64,000 bases of DNA from Achromobacter xylosoxidans A8. Lineage in GTDB: Bacteria; Pseudomonadota; Gammaproteobacteria; Burkholderiales; Burkholderiaceae_B. Positions within the stretch are counted from its first letter, which is position 1, and each line of letters begins with the position of its first letter. The notes under the pieces are model-generated. The model was not told the origin of the DNA, did no database searches, and worked only from the letters and a program-made list of their open reading frames with translations. This document shows positions 16,512 to 25,652 of this stretch, one piece after another. The position numbers were made by a program, and so were the translations under genes. The stretch spans positions 183,896 through 247,895 of the forward strand of contig NC_014642.1 in NCBI RefSeq assembly GCF_000165835.1, given 5' to 3'.

Positions 16512-17408
16512 TTAACGACTCACGTTCTGTTCATCATTACTAACTGGGCCTGGACGGGGAAGACTCCGATGCCAAATCTGCACACCTTCCGCCAGGATGT
16601 CGTCGCAACCACGTCGAAGTTTCCAACCGAAAGTGTCCTTGCCCACCGCCAGTTCAAAACTGGATAGAGTTCGCTTCACCGGGTGGAAATCCCACTCCTC
16701 CGTCGGAGGAACAGCGAATTTTTTCCGTAGCGCGTTGAGCAGCTTTTCACGCCCTGGCAGCAGAGGCGAAGCCAAAATCAGGCTGTAACCCCTCTCCTCA
16801 TTTCGCTCTGCCTCCGTCACGAGCTCGTGAGAAACCTCGATCAATTTCCGTGTCAGTTGAAGGAGCTCTGCCAGGCCGAGCACGAGCTTGCGCGTCCCCA
16901 CGCATCCAAACAGGTGAAAGCGGGCGCAGAGTCGATAGATGAATCCATGCCACACGTCATTGTCGCCCGTAAAATGGAGCGACCATAACTGTGGCCCTTC
17001 CTGAGTCGCGACGATCTTAATTTCACGGGCACCGATATGGGTGGGGAGGAAGGTGCCCACCACTCGCTTTTGCCTGGTCTTCCTATAGAGATGAACACCG
17101 ACGACGAAGAACGACACTGCGAAAAATCCGCTCACAGAGAGAACGAACACTAGTGGATCTACGTACGTACGAGTGGACCAGAGATAGACCAAGACCACGA
17201 AGAGCGAAAGCACCACCATGCAAAGTAGGTGAACGATCCGGTTGTAGTTCAAGCGGAACTCGTATCTCCCGGCAATGCGGTCTTTGCCGCAAAGGGTGCC
17301 CATCGCTCCAAAGCCCGCGGACAATCCCCCCCCAACGGCTACGACAACAGTCAAAAGCGCGAACAGTACTGGGAAATTTTGGTACCACATGTACAGATGA
17401 TCGAACAT
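16512..17408 (-). CDS. membrane protein of unknown function
   Basis: Encodes 298 residues. Three strong hydrophobic segments lie in the first 115 residues (about 10-37, 58-78, 85-108), and a soluble C-terminal domain of about 185 residues rich in basic and aromatic residues follows. It lies 30 bp after the HipA gene on the same strand, so it may be co-transcribed with hipBA. No family is recognised; a membrane-anchored defence or toxin accessory is possible but unproven. Confidence 0.6.
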   Translation of the reverse strand: MFDHLYMWYQNFPVLFALLTVVVAVGGGLSAGFGAMGTLCGKDRIAGRYEFRLNYNRIVHLLCMVVLSLFVVLVYLWSTRTYVDPLVFVLSVSGFFAVSFFVVGVHLYRKTRQKRVVGTFLPTHIGAREIKIVATQEGPQLWSLHFTGDNDVWHGFIYRLCARFHLFGCVGTRKLVLGLAELLQLTRKLIEVSHELVTEAERNEERGYSLILASPLLPGREKLLNALRKKFAVPPTEEWDFHPVKRTLSSFELAVGKDTFGWKLRRGCDDILAEGVQIWHRSLPRPGPVSNDEQNVSR

Positions 17409-17438
17409 ATCGGTGTTGCCTAAAGTTGAAAAAGTGCA

Positions 17439-18785
17439 TTAGGACCGCTTGCGGGTTGGAGCCGCAATCAATTCCGACCTCCCGATGGCCATGGGGGCGG
17501 CTTGCTGTGAATCGGCGGCCGCAATCCCCGCTTCGGCAATGGCGGCATCTAGGCCGCGATACCTCTTATCAAGCCGAGCGCTGCGAAGCGAACACATGCC
17601 GTCGTTCCACGAATGCACCATCTGCGTCGCAATCCAAGTCCAGCGTGGCTCATTCTTAGCGGCGGCAAGGATCTCCTGACCCACCTCCACGGCTGATTCG
17701 CACAGTTGCTCGACCATGTCCTGGTAGTCCCGGGGAGAAATATCCAGTCGGGCAGTGCAAAAGCGCGCCAGCGTTTTACCCGGCGCCCATGTCTTGCGTC
17801 CGTCCACGGACAGGCCTGGCGCGCTGCTGAACTGGGGGTAGGCCTGCGTCGTGACCACGTCGTAGATGGGTGTGTAGCGCACATCCTCGAGAGACGAGTA
17901 GTAGATGGCGATGTTCTTCGCGTGGCAGTCGGCATTTCGCACGACATAGTTAGAGAGCAGTTGCCAGGCGAAGTGAAGATTCTGTTGGCGCCGCGCCGCA
18001 GCCGGGATGTATGCCCGGGTAGCGTTCAAGGCCCGTTCGGTAGACGGGCTGTATTTCTCGTGCGGGGGAAGCCCGAGCAAATTGCAGGCATCCTCTACCC
18101 CGTAAGCCGGCCGCCCCTCGGCATCGACGTCAAAGCGATCCACCACGAGGATCCGTCCATCCGCGGACATTTGCGTACGAACCACCGGCACGACATTCAA
18201 ACGCTCCAGCACTTTCAAGGTGAAGTGCTCGTTGAAGCCCAAAAATTCCGTGGCCTTGTCTGAACCCTTGATGATATGACGAGCGGTACGGAGCGTGGCC
18301 TTGCCCGCATCTTCACCGCTTCCCGGCTCGTCCTCGGGCGCGAGAAATTTTGGCACCACGCCCGAGACCGCGGAGCGCGCGTACTGGCGCACCAAGTAAT
18401 CAAAGTGCGCCGTCGATTGCTCTGCAGTCAGAAGCTCATCAATATTCAGAGGATTGAGCTCCACGCCTGGTGCCACCCCTTCGGGTGTCACAGCAACACG
18501 CCCAATACCAGCTGCCCCCACAACGGCCAACAGCGAAAGATCAGTCCCATCCAGAAGCGGCCCGAACAATTCGCGGATCACTCCTAGCAGATGCCCTTCA
18601 GGTAGGTTCTGGCGAAAAAACGGGTGCAGATCCCGAGGCCAACGCCATGGCGCCTGGCGCACGGGCATGGTCACGCTGACGAACGCGTGCTCAGGTGTCC
18701 CGGGTTCGTATTGAAGGACATACTCGTCCGCCTCTCGATAGAGCTGCGCGACTCGCAGCCCCTGCACGTGTACGTCTAGACGCAT
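17439..18785 (-). CDS. hipA: HipA-family serine/threonine kinase toxin
   Basis: Encodes 448 residues. HipA kinases slow growth by phosphorylating targets such as glutamyl-tRNA synthetase. The N-subdomain-1-like start covers roughly 1-100. The kinase core includes SGVVPKF (141-147, a version of the usual substrate loop), IIKGSD with a candidate ATP lysine near 173, catalytic N-A-D286-C-H288-A-K-N291, and the metal-binding PIYD309. An acidic insert at 150-160 is unusual. The N-terminal half departs from classical HipA. It lies 3 bp after hipB, the usual antitoxin-toxin order. Confidence 0.85.
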   Translation of the reverse strand: MRLDVHVQGLRVAQLYREADEYVLQYEPGTPEHAFVSVTMPVRQAPWRWPRDLHPFFRQNLPEGHLLGVIRELFGPLLDGTDLSLLAVVGAAGIGRVAVTPEGVAPGVELNPLNIDELLTAEQSTAHFDYLVRQYARSAVSGVVPKFLAPEDEPGSGEDAGKATLRTARHIIKGSDKATEFLGFNEHFTLKVLERLNVVPVVRTQMSADGRILVVDRFDVDAEGRPAYGVEDACNLLGLPPHEKYSPSTERALNATRAYIPAAARRQQNLHFAWQLLSNYVVRNADCHAKNIAIYYSSLEDVRYTPIYDVVTTQAYPQFSSAPGLSVDGRKTWAPGKTLARFCTARLDISPRDYQDMVEQLCESAVEVGQEILAAAKNEPRWTWIATQMVHSWNDGMCSLRSARLDKRYRGLDAAIAEAGIAAADSQQAAPMAIGRSELIAAPTRKRS

Positions 18786-18788
18786 CGA

Positions 18789-19046
18789 TCACTCCACGCG
18801 TTTTTGTTCTTCAAGGATGTCTTCGACGGTCCGACCATGGCCACGCTTCACAAACTTGAGGTCGTAGCCCGCAGCTTCCAGCAGTCTCACCAGAGCGGAA
18901 ACGCTCATGTCCCCACGGGCAACGGTCTCCATTCGATTGACTGTTGTTCGTGCAACGCCGGCGCGCGCCGCCAACTCGTCTTGGGAGAGATGGCTTTGCT
19001 TGCGCACGTTCTTTAGCATTTCTGCAACATCGCCTAAAGTCGTCAT
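18789..19046 (-). CDS. hipB: HipB-type XRE antitoxin
   Basis: Encodes 85 residues with a complete XRE helix-turn-helix: VRKQSHLSQDELAARAGVARTTVNRMETVARG. It is immediately upstream of hipA, so it should neutralise the kinase and repress the operon. Four palindromic boxes at 19048-19205 lie upstream, the first touching the start codon; these are good candidates for its operators. Confidence 0.88.
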   Translation of the reverse strand: MTTLGDVAEMLKNVRKQSHLSQDELAARAGVARTTVNRMETVARGDMSVSALVRLLEAAGYDLKFVKRGHGRTVEDILEEQKRVE

Positions 19047-19047
19047 T

Positions 19048-19205
19048 TGTAGCCCCTGGGCATCAAAACTAATTCATTCTACGCATTTTGTAGCCCACGA
19101 GGCACAAAATGGACATTGAACTGCTCTATCGGGGCGTGCGCAATTCTGTAGCCCTTGGGCTACATAAAAGGGCGCAATATGGAAGTTTGAAGCCCAGGGG
19201 CTACA
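19048..19205. promoter_or_regulatory. four HipB-type operator palindromes
   Basis: Boxes of the form TGTAGCCC-NN-GGGCTACA at 19048 (imperfect right arm), 19089 (imperfect), 19147-19164 (both arms perfect) and 19188-19205 (one mismatch). Start-to-start spacings are 41, 58 and 41 bp, a symmetrical layout that suggests two dimer pairs bending the DNA, as HipB does in E. coli with different boxes. They cover the DNA just upstream of hipB. Confidence 0.75.
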
Positions 19206-19239
19206 AGATCGGAAAGGGTCTCTGGCCGTGCGAAACGGC

Positions 19240-19566
19240 TCAGGCGATAGGAGATTCTCGGAGTTCGCGGAGCTCTTCGAGGACCTCATTGAGCACCGAC
19301 TGCACTCCCTCGGGAGTGCCCCCACTGTATGCAAGAACCAGCAACGTGACGGGATGTACGTTCAAAACATCGCAAATATCCGACAACTTGCTGAGGGTTG
19401 GGCTTTTCAAATCCCGCTCCAGCACGCTCAGATAGGTCCGGCTCGAGACGTCCGAAAAGGCTTCCTGGCTTAAGCCACGGGCCTTTCTTACCGTTCTCAA
19501 TGCTGCCGCAAGAGAGTGCTTCGCTGCCACTGCTCGGTTCCTCTGTAAAACAGCATAGCAACGCAT
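19240..19566 (-). CDS. XRE-family transcriptional regulator
   Basis: Encodes 108 residues (or 96 from a GTG at 19530 that has a better-placed GAGG). The HTH is LRTVRKARGLSQEAFSDVSSRTYLSVLERDLKSPTL, followed by a helical tail typical of small XRE regulators. It lies upstream of the hipB operators on the same strand without an obvious partner gene. It may regulate itself or the hip locus. Confidence 0.75.
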   Translation of the reverse strand: MRCYAVLQRNRAVAAKHSLAAALRTVRKARGLSQEAFSDVSSRTYLSVLERDLKSPTLSKLSDICDVLNVHPVTLLVLAYSGGTPEGVQSVLNEVLEELRELRESPIA

Positions 19567-19666
19567 TGCGCTCTATTGAGCTACAAACTATAGTGTTCAT
19601 TTCAAATGTTTACGGTTTGCGTCTTTTTATTGTACTTTGCAGGGCGTACCTACCAACAACCAGGTC

Positions 19667-20230
19667 ATGACTTCTCTTTCTAATAATGGGTCCTCCCCCA
19701 CAGCCCCCCAAAACCAAACCCTGAACATGCGACCTCCGCCGGGGCGAAGCGGAACCTTTACTGGCTTTCGTCGCGATAGCACTCACGCCGGCACCGCGCT
19801 TAGCACTACTGGCAACACAATGAGCGGCTGGATGCCAGTTCCAGCCGCATTGCTCCAAATGATTGAGGTCTGGGACACCGCTTGCCGCCAGGCGGCCGCA
19901 GCCGCACTACTTCCGTTCGACCGCCTCTACTGGGAGGAACGTCTGCAGGCGTTGCGGAAGGCGTGTCACCGCATGAGCGCGACGTACGGCAATGGCATCA
20001 ATGGCGCCGCTACCGAGGCTGTTCAAGTTAGTAAGGGCTGGGCACACGCCCCCCTCGATCTCCTCGATATGCTCGAGGATTTGGACACCGCATGCGTGTT
20101 GGCCGCAGCAGCCGAACAAACCCCCAGCAAGCGCGACAATTGGGAAAAGTGCATCGAAACGCAACGCGCTGCGAGAGAGCTGCTGGATAGCGCAATGCCG
20201 GCACGCCTCGTCCCTCTGATCCCGCGCTAG
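19667..20230 (+). CDS. unknown protein with internally duplicated domain
   Basis: Encodes about 187 residues from the ATG at 19667; starts at 19637 (TTG) and 19820 (MSGWMPVP) are also possible. Two copies of a ~50-residue helical unit are visible: ALLQMIEVWDTACRQAAAAA ... and DLLDMLEDLDTACVLAAAAE ..., each followed by a W-x-x-x-(L/I)-x-x-x-R helix. No known family is recognised. It sits between the XRE gene and the second hipBA pair, all in the regulatory island. Confidence 0.5.
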   Translation: MTSLSNNGSSPTAPQNQTLNMRPPPGRSGTFTGFRRDSTHAGTALSTTGNTMSGWMPVPAALLQMIEVWDTACRQAAAAALLPFDRLYWEERLQALRKACHRMSATYGNGINGAATEAVQVSKGWAHAPLDLLDMLEDLDTACVLAAAAEQTPSKRDNWEKCIETQRAARELLDSAMPARLVPLIPR

Positions 20231-20608
20231 AAGGTCAATCGCTTCGCGCGCCGCTCGAACGGAAGATTCACCTGCACTAGAAGAAGAACAAAGACACAGC
20301 AATCGAATGTGGCCAACGATCGGCCTTCGAGCGCCGCGGCGATTCCCGCGCGCCATTCAATGCGTCGTGAGAAACATCACGACTGGCAAGGTCAGCAAGA
20401 GGGGGCGAAGTTGACGTGGCCTACGACACTCCTACGCGCCATTTCGACGCCTGGCCACCACCCAGTCGACTTCAACGCTTCGACCGGCGCAATCGACTTG
20501 ATGGCCAAGGCTCTCCTGATCACACTGAAGCCATGGGTGCCACAATCTGGACGTCGAACAGAATCGGTGCTAAACCATCGAATGTGAACGAATTTCGGTG
20601 CTATAGCA
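20231..20608. other. intergenic region before second hipBA
   Basis: Roughly 380 bp with no convincing gene: short frames on both strands lack start signals and recognisable domains. It presumably contains the promoter of the second hipB. I see no palindromes like those upstream of the first hipB. Confidence 0.4.
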
Positions 20609-20902
20609 ATGAACATATCTCCTGGGTTGCCCCCTGAGACCAAGAAGCGGCTCGAGCTCTTTGCCGGACGCCTGCGTGCGGCGCGGAAGGGGCGCGGCTG
20701 GACCCAGGCGCGCCTTGCCACCGTAGCAAGCCTTGGGATTTCCACCGTGCGCGCGATCGAACATGGAGAGCCCAGTACCTCCATCGGCAGCTACCTCGCA
20801 GTTCTTTGGGCACTAGACCTGGACAGCGGGATCGACCAGCTCGTCCCTGCAGATCTAGCAGCAGCCAGTATTGGCTCCACGCCGATCGACACGAATTTCT
20901 AA
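20609..20902 (+). CDS. HipB-type XRE antitoxin (second module)
   Basis: Encodes 97 residues with the XRE HTH at about 12-70: FAGRLRAARKGRGWTQARLATVASLGISTVRAIEHG, then a conserved YLAVLWALDLD segment common in HipB proteins. It lies 11 bp upstream of the second HipA on the same strand. It is only distantly similar to the first HipB, so cross-talk is not expected from sequence alone. Confidence 0.83.
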   Translation: MNISPGLPPETKKRLELFAGRLRAARKGRGWTQARLATVASLGISTVRAIEHGEPSTSIGSYLAVLWALDLDSGIDQLVPADLAAASIGSTPIDTNF

Positions 20903-20913
20903 GGACTCACGTG

Positions 20914-22209
20914 ATGGCTCGCCAAATCTATGTTTGGACATATCTTCCAGGTCTTGCCGAACCGGTGGTTGCCGGAGCCTTTAAGCACACCGAGCTCACG
21001 TCGACCAGCGGCCGCGGCGAGTTTGCCTACGCCGCTTCGTACCTGTCCCGTCCAAACGCAGTGGCGCTCTGCCCGGCCGTGCCATTGGGGCGGACACAGT
21101 TCTCGACGACGGCGAATCGCGGCTACTTCGGCTTTTTGCTTGATGCCGGCCCTGACTCGTGGGGACGCGCTCTAATTGACCGTCTCTATGGCGCCCAGGA
21201 CCAATTGGGATACCTCCGACTATCTGAAGGCGGAGTCAGGACAGGAGCGCTTCTTTTCAGCGACTCCCCGAGCACAGTCAACTCCACCGCCTGGTTGGCC
21301 TCAATCAGCGAACTCGAAGACATCCAGCAGGCAGCGCGGGCCGTCGAGCAAGGCAAAGATCTCCCGCGTGACGCCGAGCAATTGCTGCGCCCTGGGCTCT
21401 CGCTTGGGGGCGCCCGGCCAAAATGTTCAGTCCTGGCCGACGGCCGGATCTGGATTGCCAAGTTTCCCTCTACAAAAGACTCCCCAGAGCTTCCAGAGGT
21501 CGCGCGGCAAGAACATGCCATGTACCTCCTCGCTCGTCGAGCCGGCATTGAGGTGCCAAACTGCCAGTTGATTGAGGTTGGCGGACGTGCAGTGTTCCTC
21601 ACGGAGCGATTCGACGTCGAAGTTCTGCCAACGGGGGAATTCGGGCGGCTTCGCTACGCTTCCGCGCGCAGCGCACTTGAAGTACCCGATCTTCCCCCCT
21701 CGCCTCATGGGAGCTATCCAGGGCTCGCCCGCCGCATGACGAAGTGGAGCGAAGATCCCGCAGTGGATATCCGCCAGCTGTTCCGGCGCCTGGTATTCAA
21801 CATCGCTACTTCCAACACCGACGATCACGAGTTAAACCATGGCTTCGTGGATGGCCCCGACGTTTCCAGTGTTGACACGTTACGATTGGCACCCGCATTC
21901 GACCTGGTGCCGTCCGTGATCACCACCGAACGGATGTACCAGGGCATGCTTGTTGGTGATGAGGGTGCACTCTCCACTTTCGAGAATGCGGTGAGCTCAG
22001 CAGACTTGTTCCGGCTCACGCCGAAGCAGGCCTGGGACATCGTTGAAGAAGTAAGCCAAGTAGTCGCTGAGCACTGGCAGCACACACTCTCCGAATCGGG
22101 CATCGATTTGCAGGAGGTGGGCAAGCTCGAACGAGCATTTACGCGGCACTTGGGCGTGGCCAACGAACCACCCGCACCTGCGCAGGTGCCACAAGAACGC
22201 CCGAGGTAG
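20914..22209 (+). CDS. HipA-family kinase toxin (second module) with QERPR tail
   Basis: Encodes 431 residues from the ATG at 20914, which follows the antitoxin by 11 bp. Classical HipA features are complete: the substrate loop GGARPK (165-170), IAKF with Lys183, catalytic N301-T-D-D-H305 with N308, and a DFG-like D330. This makes it more canonical than the first HipA. The C-terminus is unusual: a Pro/Ala-rich tail of about 12 residues ending PAQVPQERPR, matching the basic tails on transfer-region proteins. That suggests the toxin could share their fate (for example export), which is speculative. Confidence 0.87.
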   Translation: MARQIYVWTYLPGLAEPVVAGAFKHTELTSTSGRGEFAYAASYLSRPNAVALCPAVPLGRTQFSTTANRGYFGFLLDAGPDSWGRALIDRLYGAQDQLGYLRLSEGGVRTGALLFSDSPSTVNSTAWLASISELEDIQQAARAVEQGKDLPRDAEQLLRPGLSLGGARPKCSVLADGRIWIAKFPSTKDSPELPEVARQEHAMYLLARRAGIEVPNCQLIEVGGRAVFLTERFDVEVLPTGEFGRLRYASARSALEVPDLPPSPHGSYPGLARRMTKWSEDPAVDIRQLFRRLVFNIATSNTDDHELNHGFVDGPDVSSVDTLRLAPAFDLVPSVITTERMYQGMLVGDEGALSTFENAVSSADLFRLTPKQAWDIVEEVSQVVAEHWQHTLSESGIDLQEVGKLERAFTRHLGVANEPPAPAQVPQERPR

Positions 22210-22516
22210 CAGCATTGACCGTCTGGTGCTGTACCACACAGCACGGCAGTGCCAAAGAAAAATGACTCAGCCAAGGTCGGCAAAAAATTTTGGGACGAAC
22301 GGTTCGACCTGTAGGATGGTATTCAGAGGGTGATGATTTTTCACCCCGAATCGTTGGGATATCGCTGAGAGGGCCGACTTGCCCACTTGGGACTAGGCAC
22401 GTGCGTGCTTCCTTGTGTACCCCCTAGCGAACGTTTCCTCCAAGAGCCATGTGATGATCAAATCAATTTTCAACAATTTCTGTTACATTCGACCCAACAA
22501 AGCTGAGGAACGCTCT
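22210..22516. other. intergenic region between hipA and membrane gene
   Basis: About 300 bp. It has a GGGTGA ... TCACCC hairpin with a T-rich loop at 22328-22346 and an AT-rich stretch (22450-22490) that probably carries the promoter of the 94-residue gene. No gene is supported. Confidence 0.4.
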
Positions 22517-22801
22517 ATGCAAACCAAGCCCACCACCGGTTTTCAAGACCTGGTGTACTTCATCGCACGCCCCAAGGTGGTTATCTTTGCCGTCATCCTG
22601 GCGTTCGGCGGAGGATACCTCTTTCAAAGCAAGGCTTTCGTACAGCTCATCCTCGTGCCCGTCGGCATCTGCGTGGCCATAGCGCTGCTGGACATAATAA
22701 TAGCCATAGCTACCCGCCTTATGGGGTTCGTCATCAATCCCAACTATCGCCGCGGCGTAATGCAGACTATTGCCGATGCGTGGCGAGGAGAACGTCGTTG
22801 A
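22517..22801 (+). CDS. small two-span membrane protein
   Basis: Encodes 94 residues from the ATG at 22517; GAGGAA precedes it. Two membrane segments (about 20-37 and 42-66) are followed by a basic tail NPNYRRGVMQTIADAWRGERR. It converges on the DotA gene and has its own terminator. It might belong to the transfer apparatus or be an entry-exclusion-like protein, given its position at the end of the DotA operon; this is only context. Confidence 0.65.
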   Translation: MQTKPTTGFQDLVYFIARPKVVIFAVILAFGGGYLFQSKAFVQLILVPVGICVAIALLDIIIAIATRLMGFVINPNYRRGVMQTIADAWRGERR

Positions 22802-22831
22802 TTAACACAAAGCATTCACACCCAAGCTAAC

Positions 22832-22861
22832 AACCCGCCAAATTTGGCGGGTTGTTTTTTT
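22832..22861 (+). terminator. intrinsic terminator after the 94-residue gene
   Basis: Stem AACCCGCCAAA / TTTGGCGGGTT (22832-22853) followed by a run of T to 22861. It ends plus-strand transcription just before the convergent DotA stop. The minus-strand side lacks a T-run. Confidence 0.9.
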
Positions 22862-22866
22862 GGGCG

Positions 22867-25104
22867 CTACGCCCGTCCTACACCAATTCCTGGAACGCCG
22901 GACCACCGGACCGTAGTCTGCGCGAGCATCTCAATCTTGTTATCCATTTCTCGGCCGAATCGCGCTTCCATCGCTGAGCCAATCCACCCCAACGAACGAT
23001 CAGGAATCTCATAGACCATGTTGTAGATACCCTGAATCATGACCATCATTCCTATCATGAACAGGACGACGAGCCCAATGATCGAAGCAATTCCGGTGAC
23101 TGAGTTACCTTGCACGTTGGCCAGCGCAGCTGCGAAAAGCTGGAGAAACAGCGTAGCGATCATGATCGACATTGCATTTGCAATATAGAAACTTACGACC
23201 ATCAAAGTGGGCCGCAACAATACGTTGGGCAGGTGGGTATATCCCCGCTCCGTGCGCGCACCCATGCCATCACCTTCACCTGACAGGTGAGCAAACGCCA
23301 TTAGCTGACCCGCGACAAGCCCTTCTACCACGATGCAGAAATAGCCTACTAGGCCGGTCATCCATGTCAGGAACGGAACAAACGGGATATAAATGGCGAG
23401 GATCGCACCCACAATAAACATGGCGATAGCGAGCTTCTCCAGGATCTTCAAAGTATCCGACCCGAACATTTTCAGAGCTGTAGGTCCGAAGCCTCCATTC
23501 GCCTTCGATGCCGCCGCTGCCGCTGCGCTAACTGCCTTGCCTGGTCCGGGAAGATCCTTCGCCTTTGAGGCCACATACGCGACCTGTGGAAGCATCATCA
23601 ACCAATCGCCCACATTCTTGGACGCGATGATGGGGTTCACAAGCCCATTACCTCCGCTGTTCGCCGCGATGCCGTCGATCATTCTCAAGGCCAGTGCTTG
23701 GCCCATCGAGCAGTTCCCGGTTTCGGTCTGCCACGAATCGAAGAAGCATTCTGAAGCAGGCGCTGCGGTCTCACGCTTTGTAGACAGTGCGGCAAGCGCA
23801 TCTCGCACCTGATCTGTCTGCGGCACATCGGCCAGGCCGACCGAGCTCAACACCCGCTGCCCGATTCCCCGTATCTGGTCACCAATCTCTCCAAGTCCAA
23901 AGCCAACTCGACTGCCTGGGGCTACTACGGTGACACTGTATACGTTTGCGGCATCGACGATTGCAGCATTCGCCTCAGCAATCGTTGAGTTCCAAGCACC
24001 GAGCACCGCCCAACCATCACGCTTAATCTTGTCCGATGCCTCCTTACGAATCGCACTCTGCTTGGGAATTAACGGCTTAACAATGTCGTATACCAATCGG
24101 ACCCCTTTGCGCGCCTTCGTGAGGTGTTCGGTAGGCCATTCCGGCATGGGAGTTCCGTTGGCCAACGCCTTCTGATAGCCGCGAAACCAACCGACTGCAA
24201 TCGGGTCGACGAGCGCATTGAGCCCTCGCAACTGTCCAACCATCGCCTGCCGGCCGGCCTTCGCAATTGCGTCATAATCGACCGAGTCGACTCGATACGA
24301 GAGTGCGCCCTGCAGGCCAGATCCGGAGCGTGCGTTATCGCCAAGAAAGCCCGCCAAGTTCACCCCCCCGCACAGCCGCTCTCCATAGATCTGATTTGTC
24401 CGCGCGCCCTCTGCGGAATCAAGATTGTCAATCAGCAGGTTGCTGCTGTCGTAGCCATCGGGATCGTCGTAAGCGCGATTTGCGAGAACGCACACCTTAG
24501 AGATGAAAAGCGCGTCAGCCACGTCCGCTGACAGTACCCCCGACCCCAGGGGGTTCACCATCGCCTCCGATTGGACCAGTGGGGCATAGTTTGACGCCGC
24601 GTCGATTGAGGCATTCAAAGACATATTTGCTGCCCCGATGCCAAGGAGGGTGAACCACATGAACAGCGCCTGTGCTGCAGAGAATCCGCCGAAGACGGGG
24701 AGCATCCCTGCGACGCCCACGGTTGTGCGAACGGGAAGCCACGCCGACGACATCTTCTGCCCAAGAACACGGCCCTCATGAGCGGATGTGAGAATGCCGG
24801 CCAAGATGTTGTACGTGAACCAGACAATACCCAGCCCCATGATCACCAAGTTCGAGATCAGGAAAACGTGGCCAAGCAACGAATCTGGCGTTCCAACTTC
24901 AAGGAATGGATTCTCGGCGAACTGGCCGAACACCATTCGCAGCACTTCATAGCTCTTATCAGTCTCCCTCCCAATCGCCTGCTCCAGTTCTTCGGAGGTC
25001 GGAGGCTTCTGCTGAGCAAGCGCAAGCTGCGTCAACACGGACATCGCTACCAGTAGCAAAGCGGAGAACGACCTGCGCAGGTACCCCGTTTTTTGGAACC
25101 TCAT
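22867..25104 (-). CDS. traY: DotA/TraY-family type IVB secretion membrane protein
   Basis: Encodes 745 residues with a signal-like N-terminal segment, then hydrophobic spans near 78-100, 135-165 and several between 550 and 700. The blocks NLVIMGLGIVWFTYNILAG, HEGRVLGQKMSSAWLPVRT, GMLPVFGGFSAAQALFMW and the final WIGSAMEARFG region are those of TraY of IncI plasmids and DotA of Legionella. The protein belongs to the inner-membrane part of the type IVB apparatus. It is last in the operon from the topoisomerase; upstream genes overlap its start. Confidence 0.92.
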   Translation of the reverse strand: MRFQKTGYLRRSFSALLLVAMSVLTQLALAQQKPPTSEELEQAIGRETDKSYEVLRMVFGQFAENPFLEVGTPDSLLGHVFLISNLVIMGLGIVWFTYNILAGILTSAHEGRVLGQKMSSAWLPVRTTVGVAGMLPVFGGFSAAQALFMWFTLLGIGAANMSLNASIDAASNYAPLVQSEAMVNPLGSGVLSADVADALFISKVCVLANRAYDDPDGYDSSNLLIDNLDSAEGARTNQIYGERLCGGVNLAGFLGDNARSGSGLQGALSYRVDSVDYDAIAKAGRQAMVGQLRGLNALVDPIAVGWFRGYQKALANGTPMPEWPTEHLTKARKGVRLVYDIVKPLIPKQSAIRKEASDKIKRDGWAVLGAWNSTIAEANAAIVDAANVYSVTVVAPGSRVGFGLGEIGDQIRGIGQRVLSSVGLADVPQTDQVRDALAALSTKRETAAPASECFFDSWQTETGNCSMGQALALRMIDGIAANSGGNGLVNPIIASKNVGDWLMMLPQVAYVASKAKDLPGPGKAVSAAAAAASKANGGFGPTALKMFGSDTLKILEKLAIAMFIVGAILAIYIPFVPFLTWMTGLVGYFCIVVEGLVAGQLMAFAHLSGEGDGMGARTERGYTHLPNVLLRPTLMVVSFYIANAMSIMIATLFLQLFAAALANVQGNSVTGIASIIGLVVLFMIGMMVMIQGIYNMVYEIPDRSLGWIGSAMEARFGREMDNKIEMLAQTTVRWSGVPGIGVGRA

Positions 25105-25652
25105 TATTTCTCCCCTTCTCTCTGGCGCATACTGGGTGACTCTTGCTCCAGAATGGGCCGACCTTCATTCGGCGAGTCAACAAGGAACTCGGCCGCATCT
25201 CGCTTAACGCCTTCAATCAGCTTTCTGCTCAGATCACGCAGCTGTTTCACTCCTACATGAACATCTAGCAGCGCCTGCAATGCCTTTGCCTTCACCTGGA
25301 CCACGGGCAGGGCTGCTGAAACAGAGAGCACATCTCTGAGCTTCGCCAAGTCCTGATCGACGTTCTGCCTCAAGCTCAGCAGACGCCTGCCCTCGCCCGT
25401 ATTAACTGCCGCGCGATCCTTCAGCCAATCCGCCAGATTCCGTTGCGCAGTGTCGACCTCGGCCGTCCGCGAAAGCAGTCTTTGGGCGATATCTGGCTGT
25501 GTCGGGCCCTCAGCATCCCGCCGCAATGCTGCGTAGCAAAGCTCGACCTGCCTGAGAAGCCGATCGGGCCTCGCGGCAATCAACGCGGCCAGACGCTGCG
25601 GAAATGATTCCCGCATCGATGTGGAGTTTTCGAGTCCTTGCATTTTCATCAC
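25104..25652 (-). CDS. unknown helical protein between TraW- and TraY-like genes
   Basis: Encodes 182 residues, soluble, strongly helical with coiled-coil character (about 60-150). Its stop overlaps the DotA start and its start overlaps the upstream stop. In IncI plasmids the gene between traW and traY is traX (IcmV-like), but that family has membrane spans and this protein does not, so I do not transfer the name. It ends SMRQREGEK. Confidence 0.65.
   Translation of the reverse strand: MMKMQGLENSTSMRESFPQRLAALIAARPDRLLRQVELCYAALRRDAEGPTQPDIAQRLLSRTAEVDTAQRNLADWLKDRAAVNTGEGRRLLSLRQNVDQDLAKLRDVLSVSAALPVVQVKAKALQALLDVHVGVKQLRDLSRKLIEGVKRDAAEFLVDSPNEGRPILEQESPSMRQREGEK

Noticed and set aside
20309..20587. 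A 92-residue plus-strand gene before the second hipB
   Set aside because: Sequence is without recognisable structure and is overlapped by antisense frames of equal quality.
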